This document shows, piece by piece, positions 34,537 to 46,374 of a DNA stretch of 64,000 nt (the first letter of the stretch is position 1; the number at the start of each line of letters is the position of its first letter). The notes below the pieces were generated by a model, which worked only from the letters and a program-made list of their open reading frames with translations, ran no database searches and was not told the DNA's origin. The DNA comes from Cheiracanthium punctorium. Taxonomy: Eukaryota; Arthropoda; Arachnida; Araneae; Cheiracanthiidae. The stretch covers positions 38,707 through 102,706 of the forward strand of contig JAWZYV010013531.1 in NCBI GenBank assembly GCA_038373885.1. The letters run 5' to 3'. Both the position numbers and the translations under genes were made by a program.

Positions 34537-34951
34537 CCAAATTAAATTTCATGCTGTTCTGGAAACTCGCGGAATCTTTTCGCAATCGAAAGATTTCGTT
34601 TTGTGTACACAGCTATTCTCATGTCCATGCAAACGATTTATTTGTGAAAAAAAAAATGATAATAAACTGTGTAATCTGTAAAAGCTTTTTTAAACGAATT
34701 TGAATCCCAATTGTATGACGTCATATTCACTTGAAAAGGGTAATTTTGTCACGCAAATAATTTACTTTTTTGACTCTCGGAAATAAAATGGTGTTGAAAG
34801 TAGCGAAAAATCGCTTAAAAAGGAGGGAACGGGTAGATTTTCAGATTTTTAAAGAAGCGCAGATTGTTTTCTATATTTTTATACATGATCATGAAAATTT
34901 TCAAGCGGATCGTGCAAACGGTGAAGAAGTTATTAGGCTTTTTGTGTTAAC
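34537..34951 (+). pseudogene. Unidentified protein-like family, copy C, between direct repeats
   Basis: Begins in the middle of the family (PKLNFMLFWKLAES, then RKISFCVHSYS). After stops it resumes as a 62-codon frame (34770-34958) containing TLGNKMVLKVAKNRLKRRE, VDFQIFK and ENFQADRANGEEV. The same order is found in copies A and B. It fills exactly the space between the two 288-bp repeats, whose right copy takes over at the codons for LTL. No function is recognised. Confidence 0.45.
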
Positions 34952-35239
34952 TTTGTAAATTTCACGCGATTCTAGATACTTGGAAACGCTTTGTTGCAAA
35001 GGAATGAATGACTTTATGCCAAATCTGGCAACCATTCTGTTTATATTTTCAGTTTTTTATTAATATCTTCTAAAATAATTCGATTTTCGAAATTTAAGTC
35101 AGCTTAGCAGGTTCCTCGGAATTTTTCGAATCTGTGGGTACCTTAGTCGAAACTCAAATCCCTACGGTTTAGGAGGAGATAGGTCCAGAAGATTTGACAG
35201 CGCCAGCAGCCTTTACTTTTTTTTAGAATAGAGAGATAC
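34952..35239 (+). repeat. 288-bp direct repeat, right (LTR-like)
   Basis: Second copy of 34249-34536. See that entry. Downstream sequence ('tgtttttcattgc') shares nothing obvious with the upstream flank. Confidence 0.85.
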
Positions 35240-36462
35240 TGTTTTTCATTGCACTTTAAGCATCCTTGTTCCCATTTTATTTTGCCCAGATTTATTAGTC
35301 TAGGAGATTCTTAAGTTTCTTACATCCCTTTTACTGTATGCAATCTGTACGGAAAATTCAGTTACATAACATACTTTTTCTTAGAAAATAAGCAGAAAAA
35401 TAACATAAGAAACCAGGTTTTTACTATGTTCAAGCTACCAGCAACATGTGGATTAATTTTAACAAGCATAGCTGACTACATATGTTTCCGTTTTATATAT
35501 CTTTAAAAAAATAAACTTGTTGTTTATTAAGACAAAAAAAGTATACATTTACTGAATTAATGGGAAAAAACACACACCAGCTGTAAATATCTGATTAAGC
35601 GTGTGTAACACCCCCCCCCCCCGTTTCCTAATTCATATGGAGATCGAAAATATTTTTTCCCCCCGTTTAATTATTTTGTGGCTTTATTTAAACTTAATTA
35701 TTAACACTGTGGAAAAAAAGTTTTGCCTTTAGGCGATAGTTGATTTTTCATTTGTTTTATCATTTGCAAGCTGGCAAATAGACAATAAGCAGCAACGGGA
35801 GTTTATGATTTCTTTATAAATATATAAAACGAGCTATGAGTATGTTATGGTGAAGTAGTAAGTGATATATACATCTCTCTTATATTTGGGCATTTTGTCA
35901 TACTGGAAAAAAAATTACAAGACACTTAAAAGTTTTAACCGTCATGCATTTATGTTTACATATTAATTTTTTACATATTCCTTTAACATGAATTATGAGA
36001 CAGACTATAGTATGTGCTGTTTTAGTAGCTGCTGATTGCTTAATATTATGTTTGACATTTATTTAACCCTTTGCAATGTTCAGTCGAATCTTGTGTAACA
36101 CAGTATTATTCAACATGATTTCATATAAAATGTTCCGTCTTTACTCGAAGTTTCAAAGTAGCTAATTACATGCGATTATATTTTTTCGCATGAATTAGAA
36201 AATGATATCATCTGGTGTTACTTGTAAGCATCTACGAAAAATTTTATATTGCACTAATAGAATTTTAAACAAGCGATAAATAATGCCAAATCATAGATAA
36301 AAAATGTTTTTTAATATATATTGTAAGATATCTCATACTGGATATGTTGTTTTAGTAGCCACTGATACCTTAAAAAATGTTCTCCATTTATTAAATCCTT
36401 CTGAATTCTGTGTCAAGTGTTTTTAGACATAGAATAATTTGACATGTGAATCATATAATATA
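35240..36462. other. AT-rich non-coding interval
   Basis: No supported gene or element. A C-run lies at about 35610-35623. Confidence 0.45.
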
Positions 36463-37929
36463 CTAGCTGAAGTACCCGTCCTTGACGGGTTAGTGAATGC
36501 AAATTTCCAAAAAGCAAGAACCTTCGTCAGCATTGTAGGAGTACACAGAATGGATGTAGTATGTTGCCAAAGTAAAGGAAGTGAAGATATAATTTTTATG
36601 TATTGTTCAAATATTACAGGTTAGAGAGTAACTAAGTGATATCATTTCATTCGCTTTGGTCGTAATTATGTGATGCGCGAACGAATATTGACGCATATTG
36701 AAATAATTTTCGCAAAATCTCAAAATCTAATCAACATTTTTGAAAAATTTTGAAGGCTAGAATTTAAGTTGAGTGACAACCTATCCTGTCACCCAATTTC
36801 GTTCCATTCCCTGCAGTCTTTATTTCGTGATGCTGGAACAAAATTTCAGCATTTTAAAACGATTTTCGCAAAATCTCAAAATGTAATCAATATATTTTAA
36901 AATTTCAATGCCTATAAATTAAGATTAGCAACTACCTATCGTATCACTAAATTTCGTATAATTCGTATTAGTCGTTATTACGTGATGTTTGAAGAAATAT
37001 AAGCGTATTTTGAGAGAATTTTCACAAAATCTCAAAATCTAATAAAAATGTTTAAAAAATTGGACACCTATAGTTTATGCTGAGCAACCATCTATCATGT
37101 GACCAAATTTCATATCATTCGCTTTAGTCATTATTACTTAATGCGGGAACAAAGATTCACTCAGTTTTAAACGATTTTCGCAAAATCTCGAAATCTGATC
37201 AATTTTTTTTTTAATTAGATGCTTATAGTTTAAGGTGAGTGACCACCTATAATTTCACCAAATATCATTTTTTCACCTTTGCAGTTATTACGTGATGTGC
37301 GAACACAAGTTTACGCAGTTTGAAATGATTTTCGCAAAATCTCAAAATGTAGTCAAGATTTTTTTTTAATTCGACGCCTATGTTTTACGTTGAGTGAGCA
37401 CCTATCATGACACCCAATTTCATATCATTCGCTTCAGTCGTTTTTACGTGATGCTCGAACACAAATTTACGCAGTTTGAAAGGATTTTCGCAAAATCTCA
37501 AAATCCAATCAAGATTTTTTAAAAATTCGACGCCTATGTTTTAAGTTGAGTGACTACCTATCATGACACCCAATTTCATATCATTCGCTTCAGTTGTTTT
37601 TACGTGATGCTTGAACACAAATTTACGCAGTTTGAAAGGATTTTCGCAAAATCTGAAAATCCAATCAGGATTTTTTAAAAATTGGACGCCTATGTTTTAA
37701 GTTGAGTGACCACCTATCATGACACTAAATTACATATCATTCGCTTCAGTCGTTTTTACGTGATGCTTAAACAAAAAAAAGCGTCACGGACAGAATGACA
37801 GAATGACAGACAGACAAACTTTTTTTTGAGGGTCGCATCGGATTCCCGGGTGCTTGAAACGGATAGAAATCAGAAAATTTTTGAATTCCAAGAAATGTAC
37901 AGACAAGAGTGTAATTTTATTTATATAGA
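36463..37929 (-). mobile_element. Non-autonomous Helitron, copy 2 (downstream member of a tandem)
   Basis: On the minus strand the 3' end is CTAG (36463-36466), with hairpin CCCGTC-ctt-GACGGG mapped at 36475-36489, and the outside base reads T. The 5' end TCTATATAAATAAAAT is at 37929. It has the same 156-bp units as copy 1, about seven of them. Its 5' T directly touches the CTAG of copy 3 with no intervening base. Confidence 0.9.
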
Positions 37930-38548
37930 CTAGCTGAAGTACCCGTCCTTGACGGGTTAGTGAATGCTACTTTCCAAAAAGCAAGAACTTTCGTCAGCAT
38001 TGTAGGAGTACACAAAATGGATGGAGTATGTTGCCAAAGTAAAGAAAGCGAAGTTATAATTTTTATGTATTGTTAAAATATTACAGGTTAAGAGAGTCAC
38101 TAAGTGATATCATTTCATTCGCTTTAGTCGTAATTATGTGATGCGCGAACGAATATTTACGAATATAGAAATAATTTTCTCAAAATCTCAAAATCTAATC
38201 AACATCTTTGAAAAATTGGAAGCCTAGAATTTAAATTGAGTGACAACCTATCATGTCACCCAATTTCGTTTCATTCCCTGCAGTCTTTATTTCGTGATGC
38301 TGGAACAAAATTTCAGCATTTTAAAACGATTTTCGCAAAATCTCCAAATGTAATCAAAATATTTTAAAAATTCAACGCCTATAAATTAAGATTAGCAACT
38401 ACCTATCATATCACTAAATTTCGTATCATTCGTATTAGTTGTTATTACGTGATGTTTGAAGAAATATAAACGTCATATAAACGTAAAATGAGAGAATTTT
38501 CACAAAATCTCAAAATCTAATGAAAATGTTTAAAAAATTGGATACCTA

Positions 38549-38658
38549 CCCTAGTAGCACAAATAGTTCAAAAAAACGTTCAAATTACGTTGGAAATACG
38601 TTTTTTGACGTTAAAAAACGTGCTTTAAACGTCTTTTGGACTAATTGTGCTACTTGGG
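38549..38658. mobile_element. 110-bp MITE inserted in Helitron copy 3
   Basis: CCCTAGTAGCACAA at the left and TTGTGCTACTTGGG at the right, with TA on both sides (38547-38548 and 38659-38660). Helitron copies 1 and 2 have the uninterrupted sequence ('cctatagtttatg' in copy 2), so the insertion and its TA duplication are directly demonstrated. Confidence 0.9.
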
Positions 38659-38980
38659 TATAGTTTATGTTGAGCAACCATCTATCATGTGACCAAATTT
38701 CATATCATTCACTTTAGTCGTTATTACGTAATGCGGGAACAAAGATTCACTCAGTTTTAAACGATTTTCGCAAAATCTCGAAATCGGATCGATTTTTAAA
38801 AATTAGATGCTTATAGTTTAAGGTGAGTGACCACCTATCATTTCACCAAATATCATTTTTTCACCTTTGCAGTTATTACGTGATGTGCGAACACAAATTT
38901 ACGCAGATTGAAACGATTTTCGCAAAATCTGAAAATCTAATGAAAATTTTTAAAAATTCGACGCCTATGTTTTAAGTTGA

Positions 38981-40384
38981 GTGACCACCTATCATGACAC
39001 CCAATTTCATATCATTCGCTTCAGTCGTTTTTACGTGATGCTCGAACACAAATTTACGCAGTTTGACAGGATTTTCGCAAAATCTCAAAATCCAATCAAG
39101 ATTTTTTAAAAATTCCACGCCTATGTTTTAAGGTGAGTGACCACCTATCATGACACCCAATTTCGTATCATTCGCTTCAGTCGTTTTTACGTGATGCTCG
39201 AACACAAATTTACGCAGTTTGACAGGATTTTCGCAAAATCTCAAAATCCAATCAAGATTTTTAAAAAATTCCACGCCTATGTTTTAAGTTGAGTGACCAC
39301 CTATCATGACACCCAATTTCGTATCATTCGCTTCAGTCGTTTTTACGTGATGCTTGAACACAAATTTACGCAGTTTGACAGGATTTTCGCAAAATCTCAA
39401 AATCCAATCAAGATTTTTTAAAAATTCCACGCCTATGTTTTAAGGTGAGTGACCACCTATCATGACACCCAATTTCGTATCATTCGCTTCAGTCGTTTTT
39501 ACGTGATGCTCGAACACAAATTTACGCAGTTTGACAGGATTTTCGCAAAATCTCAAAATCCAATCAAGATTTTTTAAAAATTCCACGCCTATGTTTTAAG
39601 TTGAGTGACCGCCTATCATGACACCCAATTTCGTATCATTCGTTTCAGTCGTTTTTACGTGATGCTTGAACACAAATTTACGCAGTTTGACAGGATTTTC
39701 GCAAAATCTCAATATCCAATCAAGATTTTTTAAAAATTCCACGCCTATGTTTTAAGGTGAGTGACCACCTATCATGACACCCAATTTCGTATCATTCGCT
39801 TCAGTCGTTTTTACGTGATGCTCGAACACAAATTTACGCAGTTTGACAGGATTTTCGCAAAATCTCAAAATCCAATCAAGATTTTTTAAAAATTCCACGC
39901 CTATGTTTTAAGTTGAGTGACCGCCTATCATGACACCCAATTTCGTATCATTCGCTTCAGTCGTTTTTACGTGATGCTTGAACACAAATTTACGCAGTTT
40001 GACAGGATTTTCGCAAAATCTCAATATCCAATCAAGATTTTTTAAAAATTCCACGCCTATGTTTTAAGGTGAGTGACCACCTATCATGACACCCAATTTC
40101 GTATCATTCGCTTCAGTCGTTTTTACGTGATGCTCGAACACAAATTTACGCATTTTGACAGGATTTTCGCAAAATCTCAAAATCCAATCAAGATTTTTTT
40201 TAAATTCCACGCCTATGTTTTAAGTTGAGTGACCACCTATCATGACACCCGATTTCATATCATTCGCTTCAGCCGATTTTACGTGATGCTTAAACAGAAA
40301 AAGCGTCACGGACTGAATGACAGAATGACAGAACGACAGAACGACAGAATGACAGACAGATAAACTTTTTTTTTGAGGGTCGCA
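38981..40384 (-). repeat. 156-bp satellite array with 312-bp alternation
   Basis: 'gtgaccacctatcatgacac' or its near variant recurs at 38981, 39137, 39293, 39449, 39605, 39761, 39917, 40073 and 40229, always exactly 156 bp apart. From the third unit on, two forms alternate: 'aagttgagtgac' with 'gatgcttgaac', and 'aaggtgagtgac' with 'gatgctcgaac'. The forms differ by few bases, so the recent duplication unit was a 312-bp dimer. The array lies inside a Helitron. Confidence 0.95.
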
Positions 40385-40476
40385 TCGGATTCCCGGGAGC
40401 TTGAAACGGATAGAAATCGCAAAATTTTTGAATTCGAAGAAATGTACAGACAAAAGTCTAATTTTATTTATATAGA

Positions 40477-41028
40477 TTTCGTCTTCTTAATCGATATTTC
40501 TAGATAGTTTAATGTTGCAATTATAAGTTTTTTGTATAAATTAAAAATTTATTTTATCTAACGCTAGTTTAAAGTATCTACGATACAATCAACTTGTCAT
40601 TATAGTTTAAAAACAATATAAGTTGTGTAAAGCAAATATGTAAAAAAAAAAATTCAATTTCTTTAGCAGTACTGAATAATTTAACGTTTGAATAATGAAG
40701 ATTAAACAGCGTCAATACAGCATTTTATTTGAATTCTTGGCCTTAGATCGTTTGGAAAGACATAGACTACTATATAAAAGCTATGAACGCTACATATATA
40801 CAAGTTTATATAGAAGACTTTGTGCAGTAAACACCAATGAAATATTTAAATTTAGCGAATTCCCATGCATGTTTACGGACGCTAGACTGTCGGAATCAAA
40901 CAGGTATAGGGAGATTAAAAGCTTTTTTAAACTGTATGGAGAATGTTAATTACTATAACAACGTCATTATAATGCGCATTAAATAATTCCATTTTTATAA
41001 AGTAACGTATCAGTACTCTTTTGTCTTG
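40477..41028. other. Interval with an 84-codon open frame
   Basis: A plus-strand frame at 40695-40949 (start MKIKQRQYSILFEFLALDRL, end KLYGEC) is open for 84 codons and has few of the lysine/asparagine runs typical of random AT-rich frames. I see no motif, signal peptide or splice site that would support it as a gene. Confidence 0.25.
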
Positions 41029-41036
41029 CCCTAGAA

Positions 41037-41250
41037 CAGGGTTTCCCAAACTTTTTAGTGCAGGGACCCCATAATATTTACGAAAATTTGATGGGACCCC
41101 TTAAGCATTGCTCAAATTCGATACACTTGTCAGTGAAACTGTCCGTTTCTTCACTAGGACTGTAATATACTATTGAAGATTTTGGTCGTCGAGCCAGGGT
41201 GACTGAGTTTAATTTAATAACTGTCGCGACCCACAGTTCGAGAAACTCTG
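41037..41250. mobile_element. hAT-type MITE (Charlie-like termini)
   Basis: CAGGGTTTCCCAAAC at the left and GTTCGAGAAACTCTG at the right are imperfect inverted termini. Flanking 8-mers CCCTAGAA (41029-41036) and CCCTAAAA (41251-41258) match at 7 of 8. 214 bp, no coding capacity. Confidence 0.8.
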
Positions 41251-41258
41251 CCCTAAAA

Positions 41259-43043
41259 GAACGTTACCGCGAACCAAGGTTACTTCGGGCAAGAATTTGA
41301 GGTTTCCATGCTGTAACATTAATATTTTTCGATACCCTCACTTTATATCCGGTGATTTGGGTCACCCATCCTTCTACTACAAAACTGTATGTATATAAAT
41401 CTCGTTGCTTCAACTTTTTTTTTTAAAAATTAGTGATTAAAGTTGTCACAAACTCACCTCTTTCCTTGGGGTGACTGTGACAAACACTTTTTATATTAGA
41501 AATGTATGGGACAAAGGGATATTTCAAAGTTACACCACATACCTTGTATGTAAAACCCTTTTTACAGTCTTAAATTAAAGGGTTGAAATAGTTAAACCTA
41601 GTGATTAAAAACGTTTAGGTTGAGAAAAGCAAATTGGATGTATCATGAAATTTGTTTTCTATTTCTCAACTGAATCAGTCTGAATTTTTACATCTTCAAT
41701 TAGTCTAGCTGAACAACTTTAAAAGAGTCCTCTAATAATAAGATTTTTTGAAGAATTAATAAATTAAGAATTTCTGTTTTATGAAAATTTGAGTAGGGTC
41801 TCGAGACCACTTCGAATTGTTTCCATTCTTTTCGATTGCACTGACAACTACAACTTCTAGCTTCTTTACTATCACTTTTCCTTTAAAATTAACAGAATAT
41901 TACCTCCTGGATGATATTCTGTTTCCGTGGGTTAAGCTCGAATAGAAATTTCATCATTTTCGAGCCTCCAAATTCTTTTTGTATGTCTTCGGCATTTTAA
42001 AATATCGTTATGTACACTGCAAGACAAACTATATAGGTTAAAATAATCGCAGGGTGATGTGGTTACAAGCCAAAGCTGTATCAAAGTCATCCTTGAAATC
42101 TTTGATTTTTGACCTATTGGTTAATAAGTCATTCAAAACTTCAATATTAGCATCATTTAACAATTTGTTCTTCGTAATATGTTAACGTTCAATAATAATT
42201 ACCTATTAAACGATATCCTCTTCTGTACTTTGCTGTGCAAATCAAAAGTGACGGTAAACACAGCAACGCTTCCAAAGTGATGCTAGACAACAATTTTTCT
42301 CGCTCGACGAATGGAGGCCCAAAGAGTTTGTCAGGGGACCACTCGGTGCCAGATGATACCAACTTATGGTGGAGTCCATTTCCTATTTTGCCGTAGATTC
42401 CGGACGCGAGATTCGAAATGATTGAAAAATGATTGAAAAATTGACCACGCGTCACAAAGGGACCCTACTTGTCGCAGAGCGATCCCGGTTTGCGGTATAT
42501 CAAAATTACATCCCTCATTTGCTATAGGAACTAATTTTTGCAACATATATCCATCCAAGCATATTTAAGGTAGTTCGAGCGTGAAGAGACGGACAGACAT
42601 ACCGGAGTTATAAACTCATCGTACTGACCTGGGAAAATGTCAATAAAATTATAATAATTTAATCTTATTGGAAATAGGACCAGGCACTTCCAACAGTTAT
42701 TGCTCACAGTTAAAGTGTAGTGTTGTAGTAAAATGTGTTGAAATTATCTTTGGTCCCCAATGAAAAAGCTACCTTCCTTTCTCGATTAAAGCTATTTTGC
42801 TATTCCTTTCTATCCCGCATGATAATTTTGTTTTGTTTGAAACTGAGTAACGCCATAAAAAATTGCAATTCAAGAACTCGTAAAACAGAATGTACGGAAA
42901 TTCTTTCGTATGTGTACGATATCTATTTTTGCCATGTTTACCGTTTTCGACTAGAACAATGAATAGTTATAAAAACATCAATAATTTATATATTTATTTA
43001 TTATTTTTAAATAAACTACACTTTAAACAACTGCTATCCATCG
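41259..43043. other. Non-coding interval
   Basis: No supported gene. A moderately GC-rich patch at 42240-42600 has overlapping short frames on the minus strand but no recognisable motif, and ends with 'gacggacagacat' as seen in repeat debris elsewhere in the window. Confidence 0.35.
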
Positions 43044-43051
43044 ACCCCATT

Positions 43052-43230
43052 CAATGGCGTAGCGAGAAATTTTTCATGGAGAGGAGTGTGGGTAACGACT
43101 ACTGTAACTCATGTATATATAGATGTGTGTGCATGATTAGGAATGAAGAGATTACATTCTGTATGACAAAAATTTCCGCATGGGATGTTGTAGACTTTCT
43201 AACCCCCTTACCCCCATAGCTTCGCTACTG
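43052..43230. mobile_element. 179-bp hAT-type MITE
   Basis: CAATGGCGTAGCGAG at the left pairs imperfectly with TAGCTTCGCTACTG at the right. Flanking 8-mers ACCCCATT (43044-43051) and ACCCCATA (43231-43238) match at 7 of 8. Confidence 0.75.
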
Positions 43231-43238
43231 ACCCCATA

Positions 43239-43918
43239 GCATTATAGTTATTCTATGTGATCATGTAAAAGGACATTAAAAGGTGCAATTACCATTTTAA
43301 ATAAGGCACTTGCAGTAGTATTTATCGAATGAAATACAGTGAATCGAATGAAATGCAGTGAATGAAATTAAAGTTTCCCTATCCAGATGGGTGCACAGCG
43401 AAAATTACTGAACAGAATGCTACTAAATTTGCAAAAAACTTCCTCGAGACCATGAGAGAGAAATTTAGAAAAAAAAAGTAATTTAAAAGTTACCCCACCA
43501 GGGGGCGTTTTCCAACGTTTTAGTGCAAATGAAACAAACAAATAAGCGTTCTGAAGCAAAGAAAACAATAAAGAAGTTGCGAAACAGATTTTTAAACCCC
43601 TGAGTGGTGGGAGAATTTGCAGAACAGCAACTACAACATTGTAAAATGCTACCTGGTGCTGATTTTTTGAAGTACTTTTGTCCACGCAAACCTTTCTCCG
43701 ATGATTTCATTAAGGCTTTCGGAAAATTTGGTAGCATTTCGACCAGTAGTTTTTACTGTATGATGATCAGAATAAGAATACTTTAAATATAAACGCCATG
43801 TATATAAAATTTTAAATTTCATAACATATTTATGTGAATTTAAGTGTAAACAGATAATACTTTTTTCAACTTTGAGAAAAATCTTAATATTTACTAAAAA
43901 TAATTCGAATTAACCAAC
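43239..43918. other. Non-coding interval with overlapping short frames
   Basis: A short ~20-bp duplication ('gaatcgaatgaaatgcagtg') lies at 43325-43365. The 43604-43786 plus frame (containing FLKYFCPRKPFSDDFIKAF) looks faintly protein-like, but overlaps opposite-strand frames and cannot be assigned. Confidence 0.3.
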
Positions 43919-43920
43919 TA

Positions 43921-45486
43921 CACTGCTTAAAACAATTAAAGGATATTGTAAGTTTTATATAAAATAAAGATATAAGCGAAATTTTTTTTGCCGAAAATGG
44001 AAGAAGAGAATCACAAATGCAAATTTTTATGATTGTCAAAATGTGGAGTGTGCTAATTTTGAGTTCGACGTCCAAAACGTCGCTTCAGCGGCAGCAAATG
44101 AAATTGGACTTTCAACTGAATAAAAGACAATGAAGACAAGGATGATCGGCATTCAGTGACTGCTTTGTTTAGATGAGTACGATGTCTCAGCGAAGTCATT
44201 GAACCGATTCAGAAGCTTGGAGAGTTGTCGGTAGGTTAGAAGGGGGCCAAACTCAAGCCGAAGTAGCGCAAGCCATTGGAGTGTCACAAAGTGTGATTTC
44301 CAGGATCTAGAACCGGTTTTTGGTGACTGGAAGTGCAGGCCGAATACCAGGGCAAGGTCGTAGACGGGCAACAACGCCCAATGAAGATTGTTATTTAGTG
44401 TTAACGGCTCGGAGATACCGGAATATGAACGCTACTCTTCTCCAACAACACCTTCGCTCGGCTACTGGCACCACAGTTTCAACTCAGACAGTCCGAAACC
44501 GGCTCCATGGTGTAGGTCTGTATGCTCGCCGACCGATGGTATGTGTTAGACTAACATCAAGGCATCGTACAACATAACCATACATTGATAAACAATGTAT
44601 TCGCGACCCCAGGGAGTGGGCAACAGAGCATGTGAACTGGAGGAGAAATGAATGGAGCAATGTTCTTTTTCCTGACGAGTCCCGTTTTTCTGTTCATCCT
44701 GATAATAGGCGTATTTTCATCTGGAGGGACTGTGGCAGTAGGAATAATCCTACGTTCGTGCACGAAACTGTCAGCTTTGGCGGTGGGGGAGTGTTGGTGT
44801 ATGGTGGCATCTCCATTGACGGGCGCACAGACCTCTACATCATTCGAGATGGACCTCTGACTGGTCGCCGATATAGGGATGAGATCCTCAGACCTATTGT
44901 AGTCTCTTACGCTGCAGCAATCGGAGATGACTTCATTTTAATGGACGATAACTGCAGGCCACATCGTGCTAACCTGGTGGAGGATTTCCTTTTCGAGGAA
45001 GAAATCGTACGAATGGAATGGCCAGCGTGTTCTCCAGACATGAATCTAATAGAGCACGTTTCGGACGCTCTAGGAAGACGAGTTGCTGGCCGCCAACCAC
45101 CCCCACAAACTCTCCAAGAACTGGAAAGAGCTCTTCTGGAAGAGTGGGACAGAATACCCCAACTCGTGATTAATAACCCCAACCTCATTGACTCCTGCCT
45201 CAAAGGTGTTCAACGTTGCTGGCCGTCCGTGGAAACCATAACCCCTACTGAAAATGATTTCCTTTGCAGAAAACATCTTTTCTTATTCTTTTTTCTCATA
45301 TGCACAAATTGTGTTTTTCCTTTTCTACACAAATGCGCAATAAAATGCATTTTTTTCTGCCAAACATGTGTAATTTATTCTCATATAACCTACTACGTCT
45401 GTCGACCATGCATCAATCAGCTAAAACGTTTCCCAGCCACAAGATCCACCTAAAACCGCAATATCCTTTAATTGTTTTGAGCAGTG
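43921..45486 (+). mobile_element. Tc1-type element, full length, inactive
   Basis: TA (43919-43920), then CACTGCTTAAAACAATTAAA; the right end ATATCCTTTAATTGTTTTGA continues GCAGTG, then TA (45487-45488). The 26-bp termini differ by one base. At 1566 bp it has the size of a complete Tc1. It encodes a DD34E transposase interrupted by three stops. Confidence 0.9.
44173..45453 (+). pseudogene. Tc1 transposase (DD34E) with three stop codons
   Basis: From ATG 44173 one continuous frame encodes the whole protein, but TGA (after SQRSH), TAG (after VISRI) and TAA (after SRHRTT) interrupt it. No frameshift is needed. The N-terminal helix-turn-helix region includes GGQTQAEVAQAIGVSQSVIS; a GRRRATTP-type linker follows. 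The catalytic triad is intact: Asp at 44674-44676 (FPDESRF), Asp at 44947-44949 (DDNCRPH) and Glu at 45052-45054 (NLIEH), with 34 residues between the last two. The genuine C-terminus probably lies near 45260; the frame then runs on to 45453. Stops without frameshifts point to decay by point substitution. It is not closely similar to the intact Tc1 at 56600. Confidence 0.9.
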
Positions 45487-45488
45487 TA

Positions 45489-46370
45489 TATTAATTAATT
45501 TTATGGCATTTAACCTGTAATTATGGCAAAATTGTCTGTTCTGGGATCTTTTCTTTTAAAACAAAACTGATGAAAATTGATGTAGCAGTTTCTACTCGCG
45601 AACTGTCCAAAGAAAAATACTGATAAATAAGATTATAGAGTCTACAATATCTTATTTTATAGATTCAAATTTTACAATTTTCTTTCACATAAATCTAGTT
45701 ACTGTTTTTTACAAAATATGCAATATGTAATATATATTTAAAGAGCACATCATTTAATTGGCCAATTAAGACTTGCTCAGAGCTTTAGTACAAATCTACA
45801 GCAAAACTAAAGAAAGAAAATTTCAAAATCATATTTTTATAAATTAAAAAAACGTTAAAACTAAATTCTCCCAATTCCATCTAAAATGATTTTCGGAAAC
45901 AAGTTTATTTTACGTGACCGTAGGGACTTATCGATTAGCCTCAATAAGTGTTTTTGTCAAATCTTAAATTGTAAGGTTATTTCCCAAGGCAATAAAAACA
46001 TAAGAGACTTGGAAAATTAAAGGCAATTTCTTTTGTTTGTTAAAGCCTTAAAAACTTAGTAATGCTATAAAAATCCTAGATTTAAGAGATCTTCAAAGCG
46101 TTAAAGTCATTAAATTTCTTAATTGCTGTGAAAGTATGTCAGTTAAGAACAGCGTATACTAAGTATCAGTTTTAATTTTAAAGAGCGTTCGAGAAAATAA
46201 TTTGTATCAATTTATTTTCTGTTTTATAACTGAGTTTGAAGTACCAGATTTGCTAAAATTCCAAGTTTAAGAAAATGTTTCAAACTTATTTTTTTAGTAC
46301 TTGAAATAATACGCCGCAGAAGTCCTTTAGAAGACGGCAGTATTGATGTATCCCAGTATTCACAATTAAC
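45489..46370. other. AT-rich non-coding interval
   Basis: No supported gene or repeat. Confidence 0.45.
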
Positions 46371-46374
46371 TTCA

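Larger units (their letters stand above)
37930..40476 (-). mobile_element. Non-autonomous Helitron, copy 3 (upstream member of the tandem)
   Basis: Minus-strand 3' end CTAG at 37930-37933, hairpin CCCGTC-ctt-GACGGG at about 37942-37956, and 5' TCTATATAAATAAAAT ending at 40476 with A outside. Its length is inflated by an expanded 156-bp array (38981-40384) and a 110-bp MITE (38549-38658). Near the 5' end (about 40314-40358) there is a run of ~10-bp 'gacagaa' repeats. Confidence 0.9.

Noticed and set aside
34249..35239. Standard LTR retrotransposon
   Set aside because: The interior is only 415 bp, with no gag/pol, no TG..CA ends and no flanking duplication; kept only as LTR-like.
38981..40384. 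CRISPR-like array
   Set aside because: The repeats are contiguous 156-bp units without unique spacers, inside a eukaryotic Helitron.
40220..40453. 77-codon minus frame and similar frames at 28523-28723 and 57760-57981
   Set aside because: These are the conserved 5' end of the Helitron family; identical in non-autonomous copies and without coding evidence.
44907..45276. Minus-strand frames in the Tc1 at 43921-45486
   Set aside because: Antisense shadows of the transposase gene.
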